Shown: positions 1 to 8,577, counted from the first letter of the stretch. The stretch is DNA of 64,000 bases from Roseiarcus sp963781895 (GCA_963781895.1 CAWAIM010000030.1:1-64000), one strand, 5' to 3'. The notes: a model not told the origin generated them from the letters alone. A program made the numbers and translations.

Positions 1-340
1 TCGGCTCGAACCCTAATCTCACGCGGGCGCCGGAGCCGTCCGCATAGGCACGGCTCAAAAGCGACCAAAAGCCTTCCGCCCCGCCTCTCAGCGGTTGGGA
101 GGTTTGATCGGTGATATCCGCTTGCCCGACGACCAACCCGCCGCGAAACCCCGGCGCCACCGTCAGTGGGGTCGGTATAGGGAACTCAGAATTCTGCTGT
201 CAAACTCTTTTTTTGAAAATTGTCACATTGGTTCGAAGAAGCAGGGGGCCGACAATTCAAACCTGCCGCGGATTCGCCATTGTTGCGGGCGATACGCGCA
301 GGTTCAATGCTCGGCCCTCCGGCGGTGAGCTTGCCGGGGC
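1..340. other. Left-edge region without a supported gene
   Basis: I see no open frame here with family resemblance. Short open frames on the plus strand (from about 95, 111 and 220) have arginine/proline-rich, shadow-like compositions and overlap each other. A T-rich patch around 200-225 could belong to the promoter of the peptidase gene that starts at 341, but I cannot define -35 and -10 boxes with confidence. Confidence 0.5.
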
Positions 341-2467
341 GTGACATCGGCGCTAATCAGTGTGAACGCCCGCTACCTTGGCGGCGGCGGAAAAGCGAGC
401 GAAACGACAGCCTTGACCACATTGGCCGCTGCTTTTCCCCGTCTTGGCTCTCGCGCTGACCGCGCGAATGTCGGCCTGGAGTTGGGTGTCGAGCCGCCGA
501 TACGCATAGACGATGATCGGGTTGACGGCAGCGAGCGTCGCCGCACGTCGCTCCGGTGGCTCGCCGGCGCAGCCCTGACCGGGCTTTGCGGAGTGACGCT
601 CATCGGCGCGGCCCTATACTTCGATCTCGACAGCCAGTATGACTTCGCCGAAGAGCCCGAATATGCGACTGCCTCGGGCCCCACGGATTCGGCGAATGAA
701 GCCGTCAGTCCCGGCAGGGGCGACCGACTGTTGCGCCCGGTGGACATCGTCTCGGATAAGCAGACGTACACGGTTCCCACGACGATCAAGATCGGCGACC
801 GGGAAGTGGTGAAGGCGCGCGCATTCACGCGCCTTCAGACCACACTGACGACGACTCCGACCGGCTTTTCGGACGCAGTGCCACCGTTCAACCCACTCAA
901 ACTGATGAGCAAAGGGGCTGACGTCCCCGATACCGCCCCCGATCCGGGTCCGGTGCAGGACGACGCCGAAGTGACGTTTCGCACCCAAGACCTTAGCCCT
1001 GCGGACGCAGCGCAGGCGTCGGGCGAATTGTCCCAGGCCGAGGCGCACGCTCAGGTCGTCGAGACGATGAAAGCGCCGCCGGACGCGCCGAAGGCGCCGG
1101 CCCAGCCGCTGCCGCCGCAGATTCTGCTTATGCGCACCAGCCAAGCGGGCGCCGACCCGATCGGCGCGGCGTCATCTTACGCGACGGTCGGAAGCGTGAG
1201 CTCGAGCGCGCCGTTCGCCTCGATCGAAGTCCGGATGATTCCTGAGAATGTGACGAACGTGTCGAAATCGACCGGACCGGACGACGCCTCGCCAAACGAA
1301 AAACTCGTTCGGCTGCGCCACGGCGAAAGCTTCGAGGATGTGCTGAATGCCAATGGCGCGAGTCCCGAGGACGCCGCGGCGATATTGGCGAGCTTCGGCG
1401 TGAGGCACGGCGAGTCGCCGGTCGGCGAAGGACAGAAGATCATTCTCCTGCCCGAGGAGCAGGCCGTCCACGGCGCCAAGCCGAGGATTGCCCGCATCTC
1501 GGTCTATGCCGACGATCAGCTCAAGGCCATGGTCGCGATCAACGACAGGGGCGCGTATGCGCCGGTTTCGCTGCGCTCGGCGCAGGTCTCGAAAAAGTCC
1601 AAGGCCTCGGAAGAAGGCGATTTGCGCGGCATGAGCCTTTACCAGAGTCTTTACGAAACGTCGCTCAAGCAGGGTTTGCCCAAAGCGCTGATCGAGGTCC
1701 TGGCCCGGGTCTTCGCCAATGACGTCGATTTCCAGCGCGCTACCGCTCCAGGCGACGCGATTGAGGCGTTCTATTCCGACCCTGACGAAATCGATCCGCG
1801 CCCGGAGCTTCTCTATGCGACAATGACGGTCCGTGATCAGACTTTCAAATACTATCGATTTCAAACGCCGGACGACCACATGGTCGACTATTACGACGAG
1901 AACGGCCGCTCGACACGCAAGTTCCTGCTTCGAAAGCCGATCGCCGAAGGCGAATTGCGATCCCCCTTCGGCATGCGCTATCACCCCATTCTGCATTTCA
2001 CCCGGATGCACACTGGCGTCGACTGGGGCGCGCCGATCGGCACGCCAATCTTCGCCGCGGGCAATGGCGTCGTGATCGAAGCCCAGTGGGACGCCGGTTA
2101 CGGACGGCGGGTCGAAGTCCAGCACGCCAACGGCTACGAGACCACGTACAATCACATGTCCGGCTTCGGCCGCGGCATCGCCCCTGGCGTCCGCGTCACC
2201 CAAGGCCAGATCATCGGCTATCTCGGCGACTCGGGGCTATCGACCGGGCCGCACCTGCACTATGAAGTGATCATTAACGGCAATTTCGTCGATCCGATGG
2301 CGATCAAGCTCGCCCGCACGCGCGAGTTCGATGGCAAGATGCTCGCGTTGTTCAAGCGCGAACGCGAACGCGTCGACCAGCTGATGGCGCAAGCCCCGTC
2401 CGCCGCCGCAATGGCGGCCGAGAAGGCTGCCCCGACTTCGGTCGGAGCGACCGCGAAACTCAACTAA
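341..2467 (+). CDS. Membrane-anchored M23 family metallopeptidase
   Basis: A 708-residue predicted zinc endopeptidase of the LytM/M23 type, expected to cut peptidoglycan cross-links or to activate amidases in the periplasm. The start is GTG at 341. A cytoplasmic N-terminus is followed by one membrane segment at about residues 71-94, then a long low-complexity periplasmic region, a LysM-like stretch near 325-375, and the C-terminal M23 domain at about 535-660. The zinc and catalytic signatures are present: H557 and D561 in MHTGVDW, and H638/H640 in HLHYE, so the enzyme should be active. It ends by overlapping the convergent gluQ stop by 8 bases. The fold assignment is sure; the exact cell-wall role is inferred. 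Confidence 0.9.
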   Translation: MTSALISVNARYLGGGGKASETTALTTLAAAFPRLGSRADRANVGLELGVEPPIRIDDDRVDGSERRRTSLRWLAGAALTGLCGVTLIGAALYFDLDSQYDFAEEPEYATASGPTDSANEAVSPGRGDRLLRPVDIVSDKQTYTVPTTIKIGDREVVKARAFTRLQTTLTTTPTGFSDAVPPFNPLKLMSKGADVPDTAPDPGPVQDDAEVTFRTQDLSPADAAQASGELSQAEAHAQVVETMKAPPDAPKAPAQPLPPQILLMRTSQAGADPIGAASSYATVGSVSSSAPFASIEVRMIPENVTNVSKSTGPDDASPNEKLVRLRHGESFEDVLNANGASPEDAAAILASFGVRHGESPVGEGQKIILLPEEQAVHGAKPRIARISVYADDQLKAMVAINDRGAYAPVSLRSAQVSKKSKASEEGDLRGMSLYQSLYETSLKQGLPKALIEVLARVFANDVDFQRATAPGDAIEAFYSDPDEIDPRPELLYATMTVRDQTFKYYRFQTPDDHMVDYYDENGRSTRKFLLRKPIAEGELRSPFGMRYHPILHFTRMHTGVDWGAPIGTPIFAAGNGVVIEAQWDAGYGRRVEVQHANGYETTYNHMSGFGRGIAPGVRVTQGQIIGYLGDSGLSTGPHLHYEVIINGNFVDPMAIKLARTREFDGKMLALFKRERERVDQLMAQAPSAAAMAAEKAAPTSVGATAKLN

Positions 2468-3362
2468 GCGCGACTACCAGGCCGCCGGCCCCACCGTCGC
2501 CGAACCCGAGCGCCGCGCGAATTTCGCCTGGAGTGACGCCTCGTTCGCGCAACGCGCCGATCGACGGCGATCGACGGCTCTTCGACAACTTGGCCCCCGT
2601 TTCGTCGAGAACGAGGCGGTGGTGGCGATAGCGCGGCGTGAAGAGGCCGAGCAGTTCCTGCAGCAACCGATGGACCGAGGTCGCGACGAGGAGATCGCGG
2701 CCGCGCACGACGTCGGTGACGCGTTGCAATGCGTCGTCGACCGCAACCGCCAGATGATAGCTTGCGGCCAGATCGCGGCCGCGAAGAATGACATCGCCCC
2801 ACGGCCCCGGCTCGGCCGCGCGCTCGACGGCAATCGCGCCTTCGCCGAATTCGAGCCACACGAGCCGCGCCGGCGCGGCATTCAGCGCGCGCCGCATGTC
2901 GAGCCGCCAGGCGGCTGGCTCGCCGCGCGCGAGGCGCTCGCGCGTCTCCTCGGGCGGGAGACCGCGGCAGCTTCCGCCATAAAGCGGCGCTCCGTCCGGA
3001 TCGCGCCGGCCCCTCGAGGCCCGCTCGACTTCGGTCCGGCTGCAAAAACACGGATAGACCAGCTGTTGTTCGGTTAGGCGCGCCAGCGCCGCGCGGTAGT
3101 CGTCGCCATGCTCGCTCTGCCGGCGCATCGGCCCGTCGAAGCTGAGGCCGAGCCAGTCGAGGTCGTCGAGAATCGCCGCCTCGTATTGCGCCTTGCAACG
3201 CGTGCGGTCCAAGTCTTCAATGCGCAGCAGCAGGCGCCCGTTCGATTCGGCGGCGAATCGCTGGTTGCGGAGCGCCGAATAGGCGTGACCCAGATGCAGC
3301 GCGCCGTTCGGCGAGGGCGCGAAGCGCAATATGGGCGAAGGGTCGGGGACTTCGGAGCGCAT
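2460..3362 (-). CDS. gluQ: Glutamyl-Q tRNA(Asp) synthetase
   Basis: This GluRS-like enzyme lacks an anticodon-binding domain. It activates glutamate and transfers it to the queuosine base of tRNA-Asp. The class I HIGH-type motif reads SPNGALHLGHAYSAL near the N-terminus, zinc-ligand-type cysteines occur in CFCSRTEVE and GGSCRG, and the KMSKS-type motif is GAKLSKS. About 300 residues is the family length, well short of a full GltX. I prefer ATG at 3362; in-frame starts up to 3410 are possible. This ATG overlaps the candidate ATG of the divergent DNA glycosylase at 3361, so at least one of the two starts may lie further inside its gene. Confidence 0.92.
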   Translation of the reverse strand: MRSEVPDPSPILRFAPSPNGALHLGHAYSALRNQRFAAESNGRLLLRIEDLDRTRCKAQYEAAILDDLDWLGLSFDGPMRRQSEHGDDYRAALARLTEQQLVYPCFCSRTEVERASRGRRDPDGAPLYGGSCRGLPPEETRERLARGEPAAWRLDMRRALNAAPARLVWLEFGEGAIAVERAAEPGPWGDVILRGRDLAASYHLAVAVDDALQRVTDVVRGRDLLVATSVHRLLQELLGLFTPRYRHHRLVLDETGAKLSKSRRSPSIGALRERGVTPGEIRAALGFGDGGAGGLVVALS

Positions 3363-4098
3363 GACGGCAAAACGCATGCACAAGCAGAACGCCCGCGCAA
3401 GCAGACCCAAGCGCCGGGCGTCGATGGCCTATCATCCCGGCCCGCTGATCGCGGACGAGATCGTCCTGCGCGACGCCGCCGAGCTGCTGCGCGCCAAAGA
3501 CCCTGAGATCGTGGAGACGCTGATCGCGATCGGCGGACATCCGCCCCTGCGCCGCCGCGAGCCGGGCTTCGCCGGACTCGCCGCGATCATCGTGTCGCAG
3601 CAGGTGTCGGTCGCCAGCGCCAGCGCGATTTTCGGCCGGCTGGAATCGCGCATCGCCCCGCTCGAGGCCGCGCGCCTGGCTGAAGCGACGGAGGAGGACC
3701 TGCGCGCCTGCGGGCTCTCGACCCCCAAGATCCGCGCCTTGCGCGCGCTCGCGCACGCGGTCGCCGAGGGCGGGCTCGATCTGGCGGGCCTCGCCGCGCT
3801 CGCCGCCGAGGACGCGCACAAGGCGCTGGTCGCGGTCAAAGGCGTCGGCCCCTGGACGGCCGACATTTTCCTGCTGTTCTGCCTCGGCCATCCCGACGCC
3901 TTCCCTGCCGGGGATCTCGCCTTGCAGGAGGCGGCCAAGCTCGCTCTCAAGCTCAGGCGCCGGCCGGACGCGGCGCGTCTGGAGCGGATCGCCGAGCGCT
4001 GGCGGCCGTGGCGCGGCGTCGCCGCGCGGATGCTGTGGGCCTATTACCGGGGCGTCAAGCAGCGTTCGGGGATGGCTCTCGCGGATGGTTCGGGTTAA
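3361..4098 (+). CDS. DNA-3-methyladenine glycosylase (AlkA/HhH-GPD family)
   Basis: A base-excision repair glycosylase removing alkylated purines. The helix-hairpin-helix is visible in VKGVGPWTADIFLLF, followed by the GPD loop in FPAGDLALQE, whose Asp is the catalytic residue of the family. The length (about 220-245 residues) is normal for bacterial AlkA without the N-terminal TBP-like domain. The start could be ATG 3361 (GGAG three bases upstream, rather close) or ATG 3424 (MAYHPGPLIADE), where homologues commonly begin. The divergent gluQ start sits on the same bases as ATG 3361, which favours 3424. Confidence 0.88.
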   Translation: MTAKRMHKQNARASRPKRRASMAYHPGPLIADEIVLRDAAELLRAKDPEIVETLIAIGGHPPLRRREPGFAGLAAIIVSQQVSVASASAIFGRLESRIAPLEAARLAEATEEDLRACGLSTPKIRALRALAHAVAEGGLDLAGLAALAAEDAHKALVAVKGVGPWTADIFLLFCLGHPDAFPAGDLALQEAAKLALKLRRRPDAARLERIAERWRPWRGVAARMLWAYYRGVKQRSGMALADGSG

Positions 4099-4130
4099 GG
4101 CAGTGGCCTGATCGGCCCGGAGACCCCTTC

Positions 4131-4826
4131 ATGAGCGCTGCGTTGGACGGTCCCCGCCTGCCCGCGGGCAATGGCCGCGCGAACGGGCTGGTAGTGTTCC
4201 TGCATGGGTATGGGGCGGACGGAAACGATCTGATCGAACTGGGGCGGCAATGGCGCGCGCTGCTGCCCGAGGCCGCGTTCGTGTCGCCGCACGCCCCCGA
4301 ACGGTGCGGGGCCGCGCCGACGGGCCGGCAGTGGTTCGCGCTCAGCAGCGCCTCGCCCGACGATCCGGCCGGCGCCGCGGAGCGATGGCAAGGCGCGGTC
4401 CGGGCCCGCGGCGCGATCGACGCTTTTCTCGACGCCGAACTGCAACGCCTCGGCCTCGACGATTCACGGCTGGCGCTGGTCGGCTTCAGCCAGGGCTCGA
4501 TGATGGCGATGCACGCGGGCTTGCGGCGCCGCCGCGCCCCGGCGGCGATCCTGGGCTTTTCCGGCATGCTGGTCGGGCCCGATCGGCTCGGCGAGGCGAC
4601 GGCGCGGGACGCGCGCGGCGCGCCGCCGCCGGTCCTGCTGGTCCATGGCGATCAGGACCCGCTGATTCCCATCGAGGCGATGTTCATGGCCGCCGAGGCG
4701 TTGGCCGAGGCTTCGATCCCGGCGCAATGGCACGTCTCGATCGGGGTCGGGCATGGCATCGACGCCGGCGGGCTGCGTCACGGCGGCCTGTTCCTCGCCA
4801 AGGCCCTGGCGGGAAAGCGGCGGTGA
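4131..4826 (+). CDS. Alpha/beta-hydrolase, phospholipase/carboxylesterase family
   Basis: A 231-residue serine hydrolase of the acyl-protein-thioesterase/carboxylesterase type. The oxyanion-hole motif VVFLHGYGADGND comes first, then the nucleophile elbow GFSQGS with S120, the acidic loop HGDQDPLIP and the catalytic His in GVGHGID. No signal peptide is seen, so it is probably cytoplasmic. The start is ATG 4131, preceded by a GGAGA-type ribosome site; the longer open frame from 4008 overlaps the glycosylase gene and is not needed. The 32-base gap suggests co-transcription with the glycosylase. The natural substrate cannot be told from the sequence. Confidence 0.9.
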   Translation: MSAALDGPRLPAGNGRANGLVVFLHGYGADGNDLIELGRQWRALLPEAAFVSPHAPERCGAAPTGRQWFALSSASPDDPAGAAERWQGAVRARGAIDAFLDAELQRLGLDDSRLALVGFSQGSMMAMHAGLRRRRAPAAILGFSGMLVGPDRLGEATARDARGAPPPVLLVHGDQDPLIPIEAMFMAAEALAEASIPAQWHVSIGVGHGIDAGGLRHGGLFLAKALAGKRR

Positions 4827-5097
4827 ATGGGGCGCGGCGCGTCACTTCTGTCGCTGGCCCAATCTTTTCAATCGCTTGGGCGCCATTTTCTGCAACGGCG
4901 TTGCGATCTGGCCGGCGCGCGGGCGGCGGGACGAAGCCGCGAAGGCGGGGAAGGCGCGCGAGCGCAAGCTTGCCGCGCATCAACACCGACTTTTACCATA
5001 GCACGTATTCCGATTATTCGAAAGCAAAATTTTTAGACTATTGAAATCATTGCATTATCCGGCGCGGCCGATCGGCGCGGGGACACTGGAGGGCGTG

Positions 5098-5180
5098 AAA
5101 AAAGGAGGCCGCCACAAGGGCGGCCTGAAGTCTAGGGAGGAAACGCCCAAGGAGGGCATGCGCGGTACATCGTACCGCAC
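5098..5180 (-). ncRNA. Candidate trans-acting sRNA with anti-SD motifs (alpha-r14/NfeR1-like architecture)
   Basis: Read on the minus strand, about 83 nt contain three ordered elements. Hairpin one is a perfect 7-bp stem (5162-5168 / 5172-5178) with a 3-nt loop. Hairpin two is GCCC-UCCUU-GGGC (5145-5148 / 5154-5157), placing CCUCC in and beside the loop, followed by a single-stranded UUCCUCCC. Last comes an intrinsic terminator: 8-bp stem (5106-5113 / 5119-5126), then six U (5103-5098). Hairpins exposing CCUCC anti-Shine-Dalgarno motifs are known in rhizobial alpha-r14 (NfeR1) and Rhodobacter 'cuckoo' RNAs, which base-pair with ribosome sites of many mRNAs. Family membership is inferred from architecture, not sequence search. 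Confidence 0.72.
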
Positions 5181-5186
5181 CGCAAC

Positions 5187-5215
5187 AAATTAATTGTGCG
5201 CCGCCAGAAAAGCAA
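5187..5215 (-). promoter_or_regulatory. Sigma-70-type promoter for the sRNA candidate
   Basis: On the minus strand the -35 box TTGCTT (5215-5210) is separated by exactly 17 bases from a -10 box TAATTT (5192-5187). Transcription would begin near 5180, just before the first hairpin. The spacing and the agreement with the RNA structure downstream make this convincing, though the start site itself is predicted. Confidence 0.6.
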
Positions 5216-5447
5216 GAACTTTTTTTCGATATCCACAGGAATCCTCGCGCCAATGTTTTGGGCGGTTATACAGACCGCCAAAGCCGACGGTAAAATTGAC
5301 GGGGACCGCCCGCCGGGAGCTTGAGACTCGGACGGGTCAGCGAGTCGTCTCGTGAGGAAGCTTTCTCGCGGCGCAGCAGCGCATGGCTGCCCCAAAAGGC
5401 TCACTCAGAAGTCTCTAATCTAGAACTTCCTGGTCACATCCGACACC

Positions 5448-5492
5448 GTGTTGCGTGCTACAGGACGTCTCGGTCCTGTCAACAGCGTAACG
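5448..5492. repeat. Imperfect palindrome / cruciform in non-coding DNA
   Basis: The core is a perfect 7-bp inverted repeat ACAGGAC / GTCCTGT (5460-5466 and 5473-5479) around a 6-base loop. Flanking bases GTTGCG... and ...CGTAAC pair partly and extend the arms. There is no U-run, so it is not a typical terminator. It could be an operator, a structured RNA leader or a small repeat; nothing in the sequence decides. Confidence 0.4.
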
Positions 5493-5865
5493 ACTTCGAT
5501 TTGTCAGGCGTTCCATGAAAAACCATGCGGGACGTGCGTCTTGATGACAGAAAATTCGGCTTTCCTCGGCGTGCGGCGATGAGCCGGCGCGCGCCGAAGC
5601 ATATCTACAAGCCACGGCGGCGTCTCAACAAGTTTTCAGGCTTGTCAAAGTAGCGCTATGCGCGCATTCTGCACGCCGTCGGCGCTGTCATTTGACAAAT
5701 TTCGGCTAAAAAAAGGCTGAGACTTTATTTCGACGCAGTTACAGGCCCGCTTTGTTCGAGGCCGAAGTCAGATAGACTGACGAACATCTGGCGCAGGTTC
5801 GTATCCATGCGCTGTATATTCTGCGCCGATTTTGTGAGTAGTGATTTTCAAAGAGGAATTTCAAG

Positions 5866-7200
5866 ATGGCCACGCAAACGACTGTTGAAAAAGACCCCGT
5901 TGCGACTCCGGCGACTGTCGGGTGCTGCCCGCAGCTCGAACCGTGCGAGGTCTGCGATGTGCTCAACTTCACCTACCGGCTTCCGTTTCGTCCTGTTGTC
6001 GCAGCCGGGGACCAGCGGCAGGTGGTGCCTGTCGAGGTGACGCTTCACTACCGGCTGACGCGCTGCCAAGGTCCGCTTTCGTTGGGGGACCTCGCCTATA
6101 GCACGACGCTTTTGCCGGGTGAGAAAGTGCGGCTCTCGTCAAGCGACCGGCACACCCGGTTCAGTTTCGACAGCGAGTCGAAGCTGTCGTACCTCAATGA
6201 GACGACGTCGGAGGAATCGTATTACGCGGCGGGCATGGCGTACGGGATGAGCAATCTCAACCTGCTCGACACCACAAGCGCCAGTTCTTCCTTTAGCTCT
6301 TCGTCGGTGAGCGGCGGCGGGGGGCTCGGAATCGACCTCGGCTTTTTCAGCATCGGCGGCGGAGCCTCGGGCAGCTCCTATGACGCGAATTCCGCCAGCT
6401 CGGTGGCCCGTTCCCTGAGCCAGCACGCGGAATCGCTCCAACAGCACGTGGAGGTGAGTACGCGGGCTGCGGCCTCGACCTCTTTCGGCGAGGTGGCCAC
6501 GCGCAATCATCAACAGGGCGAATCCGACGACCAGTACGAGTTGGCCTCGCGCACTTTCTCGAACCCCAACCACTGTCACGCCTTGACCTTCCTCTTTTAT
6601 CGCATCAACAAGTGCCAAACGGTGAAGTTTGAAATCGTGAGCATCGACCGCCGGGTCGACGATCCTTTCGCGCCCACGGGGGTCGTGCTGAACCCTCCCA
6701 AGCCGGTGACGGGAGTCGCGGTGCGCTCGAACGCGGTGCTGGCGACGGGTTCGAACCGCCTGGACGTGGCGCAGCGAGCGCTCGCAAGCGTCGTTGTGGA
6801 ACAGGGGGCTACCGCCGCTGCGGGGACCCTGTTCACCAGGTCGCTTGCAACTTTCGGCCAGCAGGGGCCAATCCCGGTGAACCTCCGGCAGGCGGCCCTG
6901 CAACAAGTGGATCAGGATCTCGTCAAGGAAGGTCTGCTGGATAAGGTGGGCGGTCAAGTGTCCCAGGCCGCCAAGCAGTCGCTCGGCTTTGAAAAAACCA
7001 TGGCCCTGCCGACCCCGGGAGTGCTGGTCAAGGGGTGCCTGGACGATTGTGACATCTGCGAGCCGGAACTGAAGACGCTGATGGATCTCGAGGCCACGCG
7101 CAAAGACTTAGAGAATCAGCTGCTCAAAAAGCAGATCGATCTGCTGGAGAAATCGCAGCAGTATCGCTGCTGCCCGGCGGGCGAAGTGGAAGAGCAGTAG
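5866..7200 (+). CDS. Unrecognised cysteine-rich protein
   Basis: 444 residues that I cannot place in a family. Cysteines cluster at both ends: C20-C21, C27 and C30 (CEVC) near the start, C391, C395 and C398 (CLDDCDIC) and a final CC at 435-436, a pattern that could bind metal or form disulfides. The middle (about 140-180) is a glycine/serine-rich low-complexity stretch, and residues about 400-432 look like a coiled coil. There is no signal peptide or membrane segment. AGAGGA about 8 bases before ATG 5866 is a fair ribosome site. The gene stands alone between 1 kb of non-coding DNA and a strong hairpin, and its richness in S, T, N and Q differs from its neighbours. Acquisition by transfer is plausible but unproven. 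Confidence 0.8.
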   Translation: MATQTTVEKDPVATPATVGCCPQLEPCEVCDVLNFTYRLPFRPVVAAGDQRQVVPVEVTLHYRLTRCQGPLSLGDLAYSTTLLPGEKVRLSSSDRHTRFSFDSESKLSYLNETTSEESYYAAGMAYGMSNLNLLDTTSASSSFSSSSVSGGGGLGIDLGFFSIGGGASGSSYDANSASSVARSLSQHAESLQQHVEVSTRAAASTSFGEVATRNHQQGESDDQYELASRTFSNPNHCHALTFLFYRINKCQTVKFEIVSIDRRVDDPFAPTGVVLNPPKPVTGVAVRSNAVLATGSNRLDVAQRALASVVVEQGATAAAGTLFTRSLATFGQQGPIPVNLRQAALQQVDQDLVKEGLLDKVGGQVSQAAKQSLGFEKTMALPTPGVLVKGCLDDCDICEPELKTLMDLEATRKDLENQLLKKQIDLLEKSQQYRCCPAGEVEEQ

Positions 7201-7208
7201 TTTCAACA

Positions 7209-7247
7209 GAGCTGGCGCAGGCCCTTCTCCCGAGCCTGCGCCAGCTC
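7209..7247 (+). terminator. Strong hairpin after the 444-residue gene
   Basis: A perfect 14-bp inverted repeat (7209-7222 / 7234-7247) with an 11-base loop begins 9 bases after the stop codon. The stem is very GC-rich but no run of T follows, so it may act as a transcript end stabiliser or a bidirectional terminator between this gene and the convergent aldolase gene. Confidence 0.6.
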
Positions 7248-7480
7248 GAAAGCATCCAGCCCGGCAGTTGAATTTAACCGCTCGAGCGCATCGCGCCGAC
7301 CGGGCGATGGCCGTCGGCCGCGGGCGCGTCGCCGGCCGGGCGCCCGAGCCGATAGGCCTTTAGGCGCCTTCGGCGTGAGGCGAGACGAAAACCAATTGAG
7401 AGCGCTCGCCGCTCCGCGGAAAAATGGAGCGACGGCGGCGTTTCGAGCGCGCGCCCGCAATCAGCCCGAGCGCGGCCGCT

Positions 7481-8134
7481 TCACACTTTCACGTTGTGGC
7501 CGTAGTCCGACATCTTCTCCATCACGGTCCCGATCTCTTGCGACGACAGCAGCGGCGGATCGCCGAGCTGCAGACAATTGACGTATTGGCGCGCCAGGGT
7601 CTCGACTTCGACCGCGAGCCACATCGCGTTGGCGAGGGACGCTCCGACAGCGATCATGCCGTGATGGGCGAGCAGACAGGCCTTGCGGCCCTTCAGCGCC
7701 TCGACGGCGTTGGCGGACAGTTCCGCGGTGCCGAAAGTCGCGTAAGGGGCGCAGCGGATGCTGTCGCCCCCGGCGGCGGCGATCATGTAATGGATCGGCG
7801 GAATGCCGCGCTCCATGATCGCCAGCGTCGTGCAATAGTTGGGGTGGGCATGGACGACCGCGTTGACGTCCGGCCGCTCGCGCAGAATGTCGAGGTGAAA
7901 TCGCCATTCGCTCGACGGCCGCCCCGCGCCGACGACGCCGCCGTCGAGCCGCATCTCGACGATATCGGCGGGTTTCATCAGGTCATACGGCATGCTGGTC
8001 GGCGTGATCAGCAGGCCGTCGCCTTCGCGCAGGCTGATGTTGCCCGACGTGCCCTGATTGATGCCGAGCGCGTTCATGGCGCGGCAGGCGTCGATGATGC
8101 TCTGACGTTTCTGCACCGAGGCTCGCGACGGCAT
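7481..8134 (-). CDS. Class II aldolase (L-fuculose-phosphate aldolase-like)
   Basis: A zinc-dependent class II aldolase/epimerase-fold enzyme of 217 residues, the usual size. The phosphate-binding motif GTSGNIS lies at about 28-34, E76 is the likely catalytic acid, and zinc ligands are H95 and H97 in VHAHPNYC and a histidine in LLAHHG near 157-158. The family acts on fuculose-, rhamnulose-, ribulose- or methylthioribulose-phosphates; the substrate here is unknown. The frame is open upstream to 8311, but ATG 8134 gives the family length and a normal N-terminus. It is isolated, convergent with the orphan gene and more than 400 bases from degP. Confidence 0.88.
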   Translation of the reverse strand: MPSRASVQKRQSIIDACRAMNALGINQGTSGNISLREGDGLLITPTSMPYDLMKPADIVEMRLDGGVVGAGRPSSEWRFHLDILRERPDVNAVVHAHPNYCTTLAIMERGIPPIHYMIAAAGGDSIRCAPYATFGTAELSANAVEALKGRKACLLAHHGMIAVGASLANAMWLAVEVETLARQYVNCLQLGDPPLLSSQEIGTVMEKMSDYGHNVKV

Positions 8135-8577
8135 GGCGCATTCCGGAAGCGGGAGTCCGCCCAGCGGATCGCCAGCGGATCGCCGCGACTTGTAGACCAT
8201 CTCGCGGCGTGATGGAATCGGCGTCGAATTGTTTTGGCGAAAGTCGGCGCGGGCGCGCGGGAGCGGTCCATCGGATTGATCGCGACACGGCCCACCCTCC
8301 CAAGGGCTCATCGCCAGTGGGCCGCGCCCTCGCTCGCGCGAAGTGCAAAAGAGAGCGGCTTTGCGCCGCTCGGCGTTTCGTTCGGCTATCGATGGGGAGC
8401 GCGAACCAGCCTGCGATTGAGGGAGCGCATCTTCTCATGCGAAAATCCGAGCGCTCGAGCGGCGCTCGGAGGGCGGCGGTCCAGGCCGGCAGGCCGGTCG
8501 CGGGAACCGGCCTGCCGCAAGGTCTGGCGTCGAGGAGGTACGAACGCGGCCTCGCCGCCGGACCAAGCGGGTCTGAC
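8135..8577. other. Intergenic stretch between aldolase and degP genes
   Basis: No supported gene. It contains a small hairpin at 8353-8371 (GAGCGGC / GCCGCTC) and the larger degP-proximal hairpin at 8488-8516. The promoter of the aldolase gene should lie near 8140-8300 on the minus strand, but I see no clear boxes. Confidence 0.5.
8488..8516 (-). terminator. Hairpin downstream of degP
   Basis: A perfect 11-bp GC-rich inverted repeat (8488-8498 / 8506-8516) with a 7-base loop, about 60 bases past the degP stop codon. No T-run follows, so this is a probable but not certain transcription end. Confidence 0.5.

Larger units (their letters stand above)
4827..5865. other. 1-kb non-coding region with structured elements
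   Basis: No open frame here looks like a protein; the 60-90 codon frames are shadows. The region holds a minus-strand small-RNA candidate (5098-5180) with its promoter, an inverted repeat at 5261-5279 (GGCGGT / ACCGCC) and a longer imperfect palindrome centred near 5470. A TTGACA box at 5692-5697 lies upstream of the gene at 5866 but has no good -10 partner at 16-18 bases. Around 4995-5060 and 5690-5760 the base composition is clearly more AT-rich than the surrounding genes. Confidence 0.6.

Noticed and set aside
1..60. tRNA end suggested by TTCGAG near the left edge
   Set aside because: On the minus strand GGGTTCGAGCC lacks a pairing T-arm and no acceptor or anticodon arm can be built around it.
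5000..5060. Iron-response (Irr/Fur-like) box near TTTAGACTATTGAAA
   Set aside because: The match to ICE-type palindromes is partial and no iron gene lies next to it.
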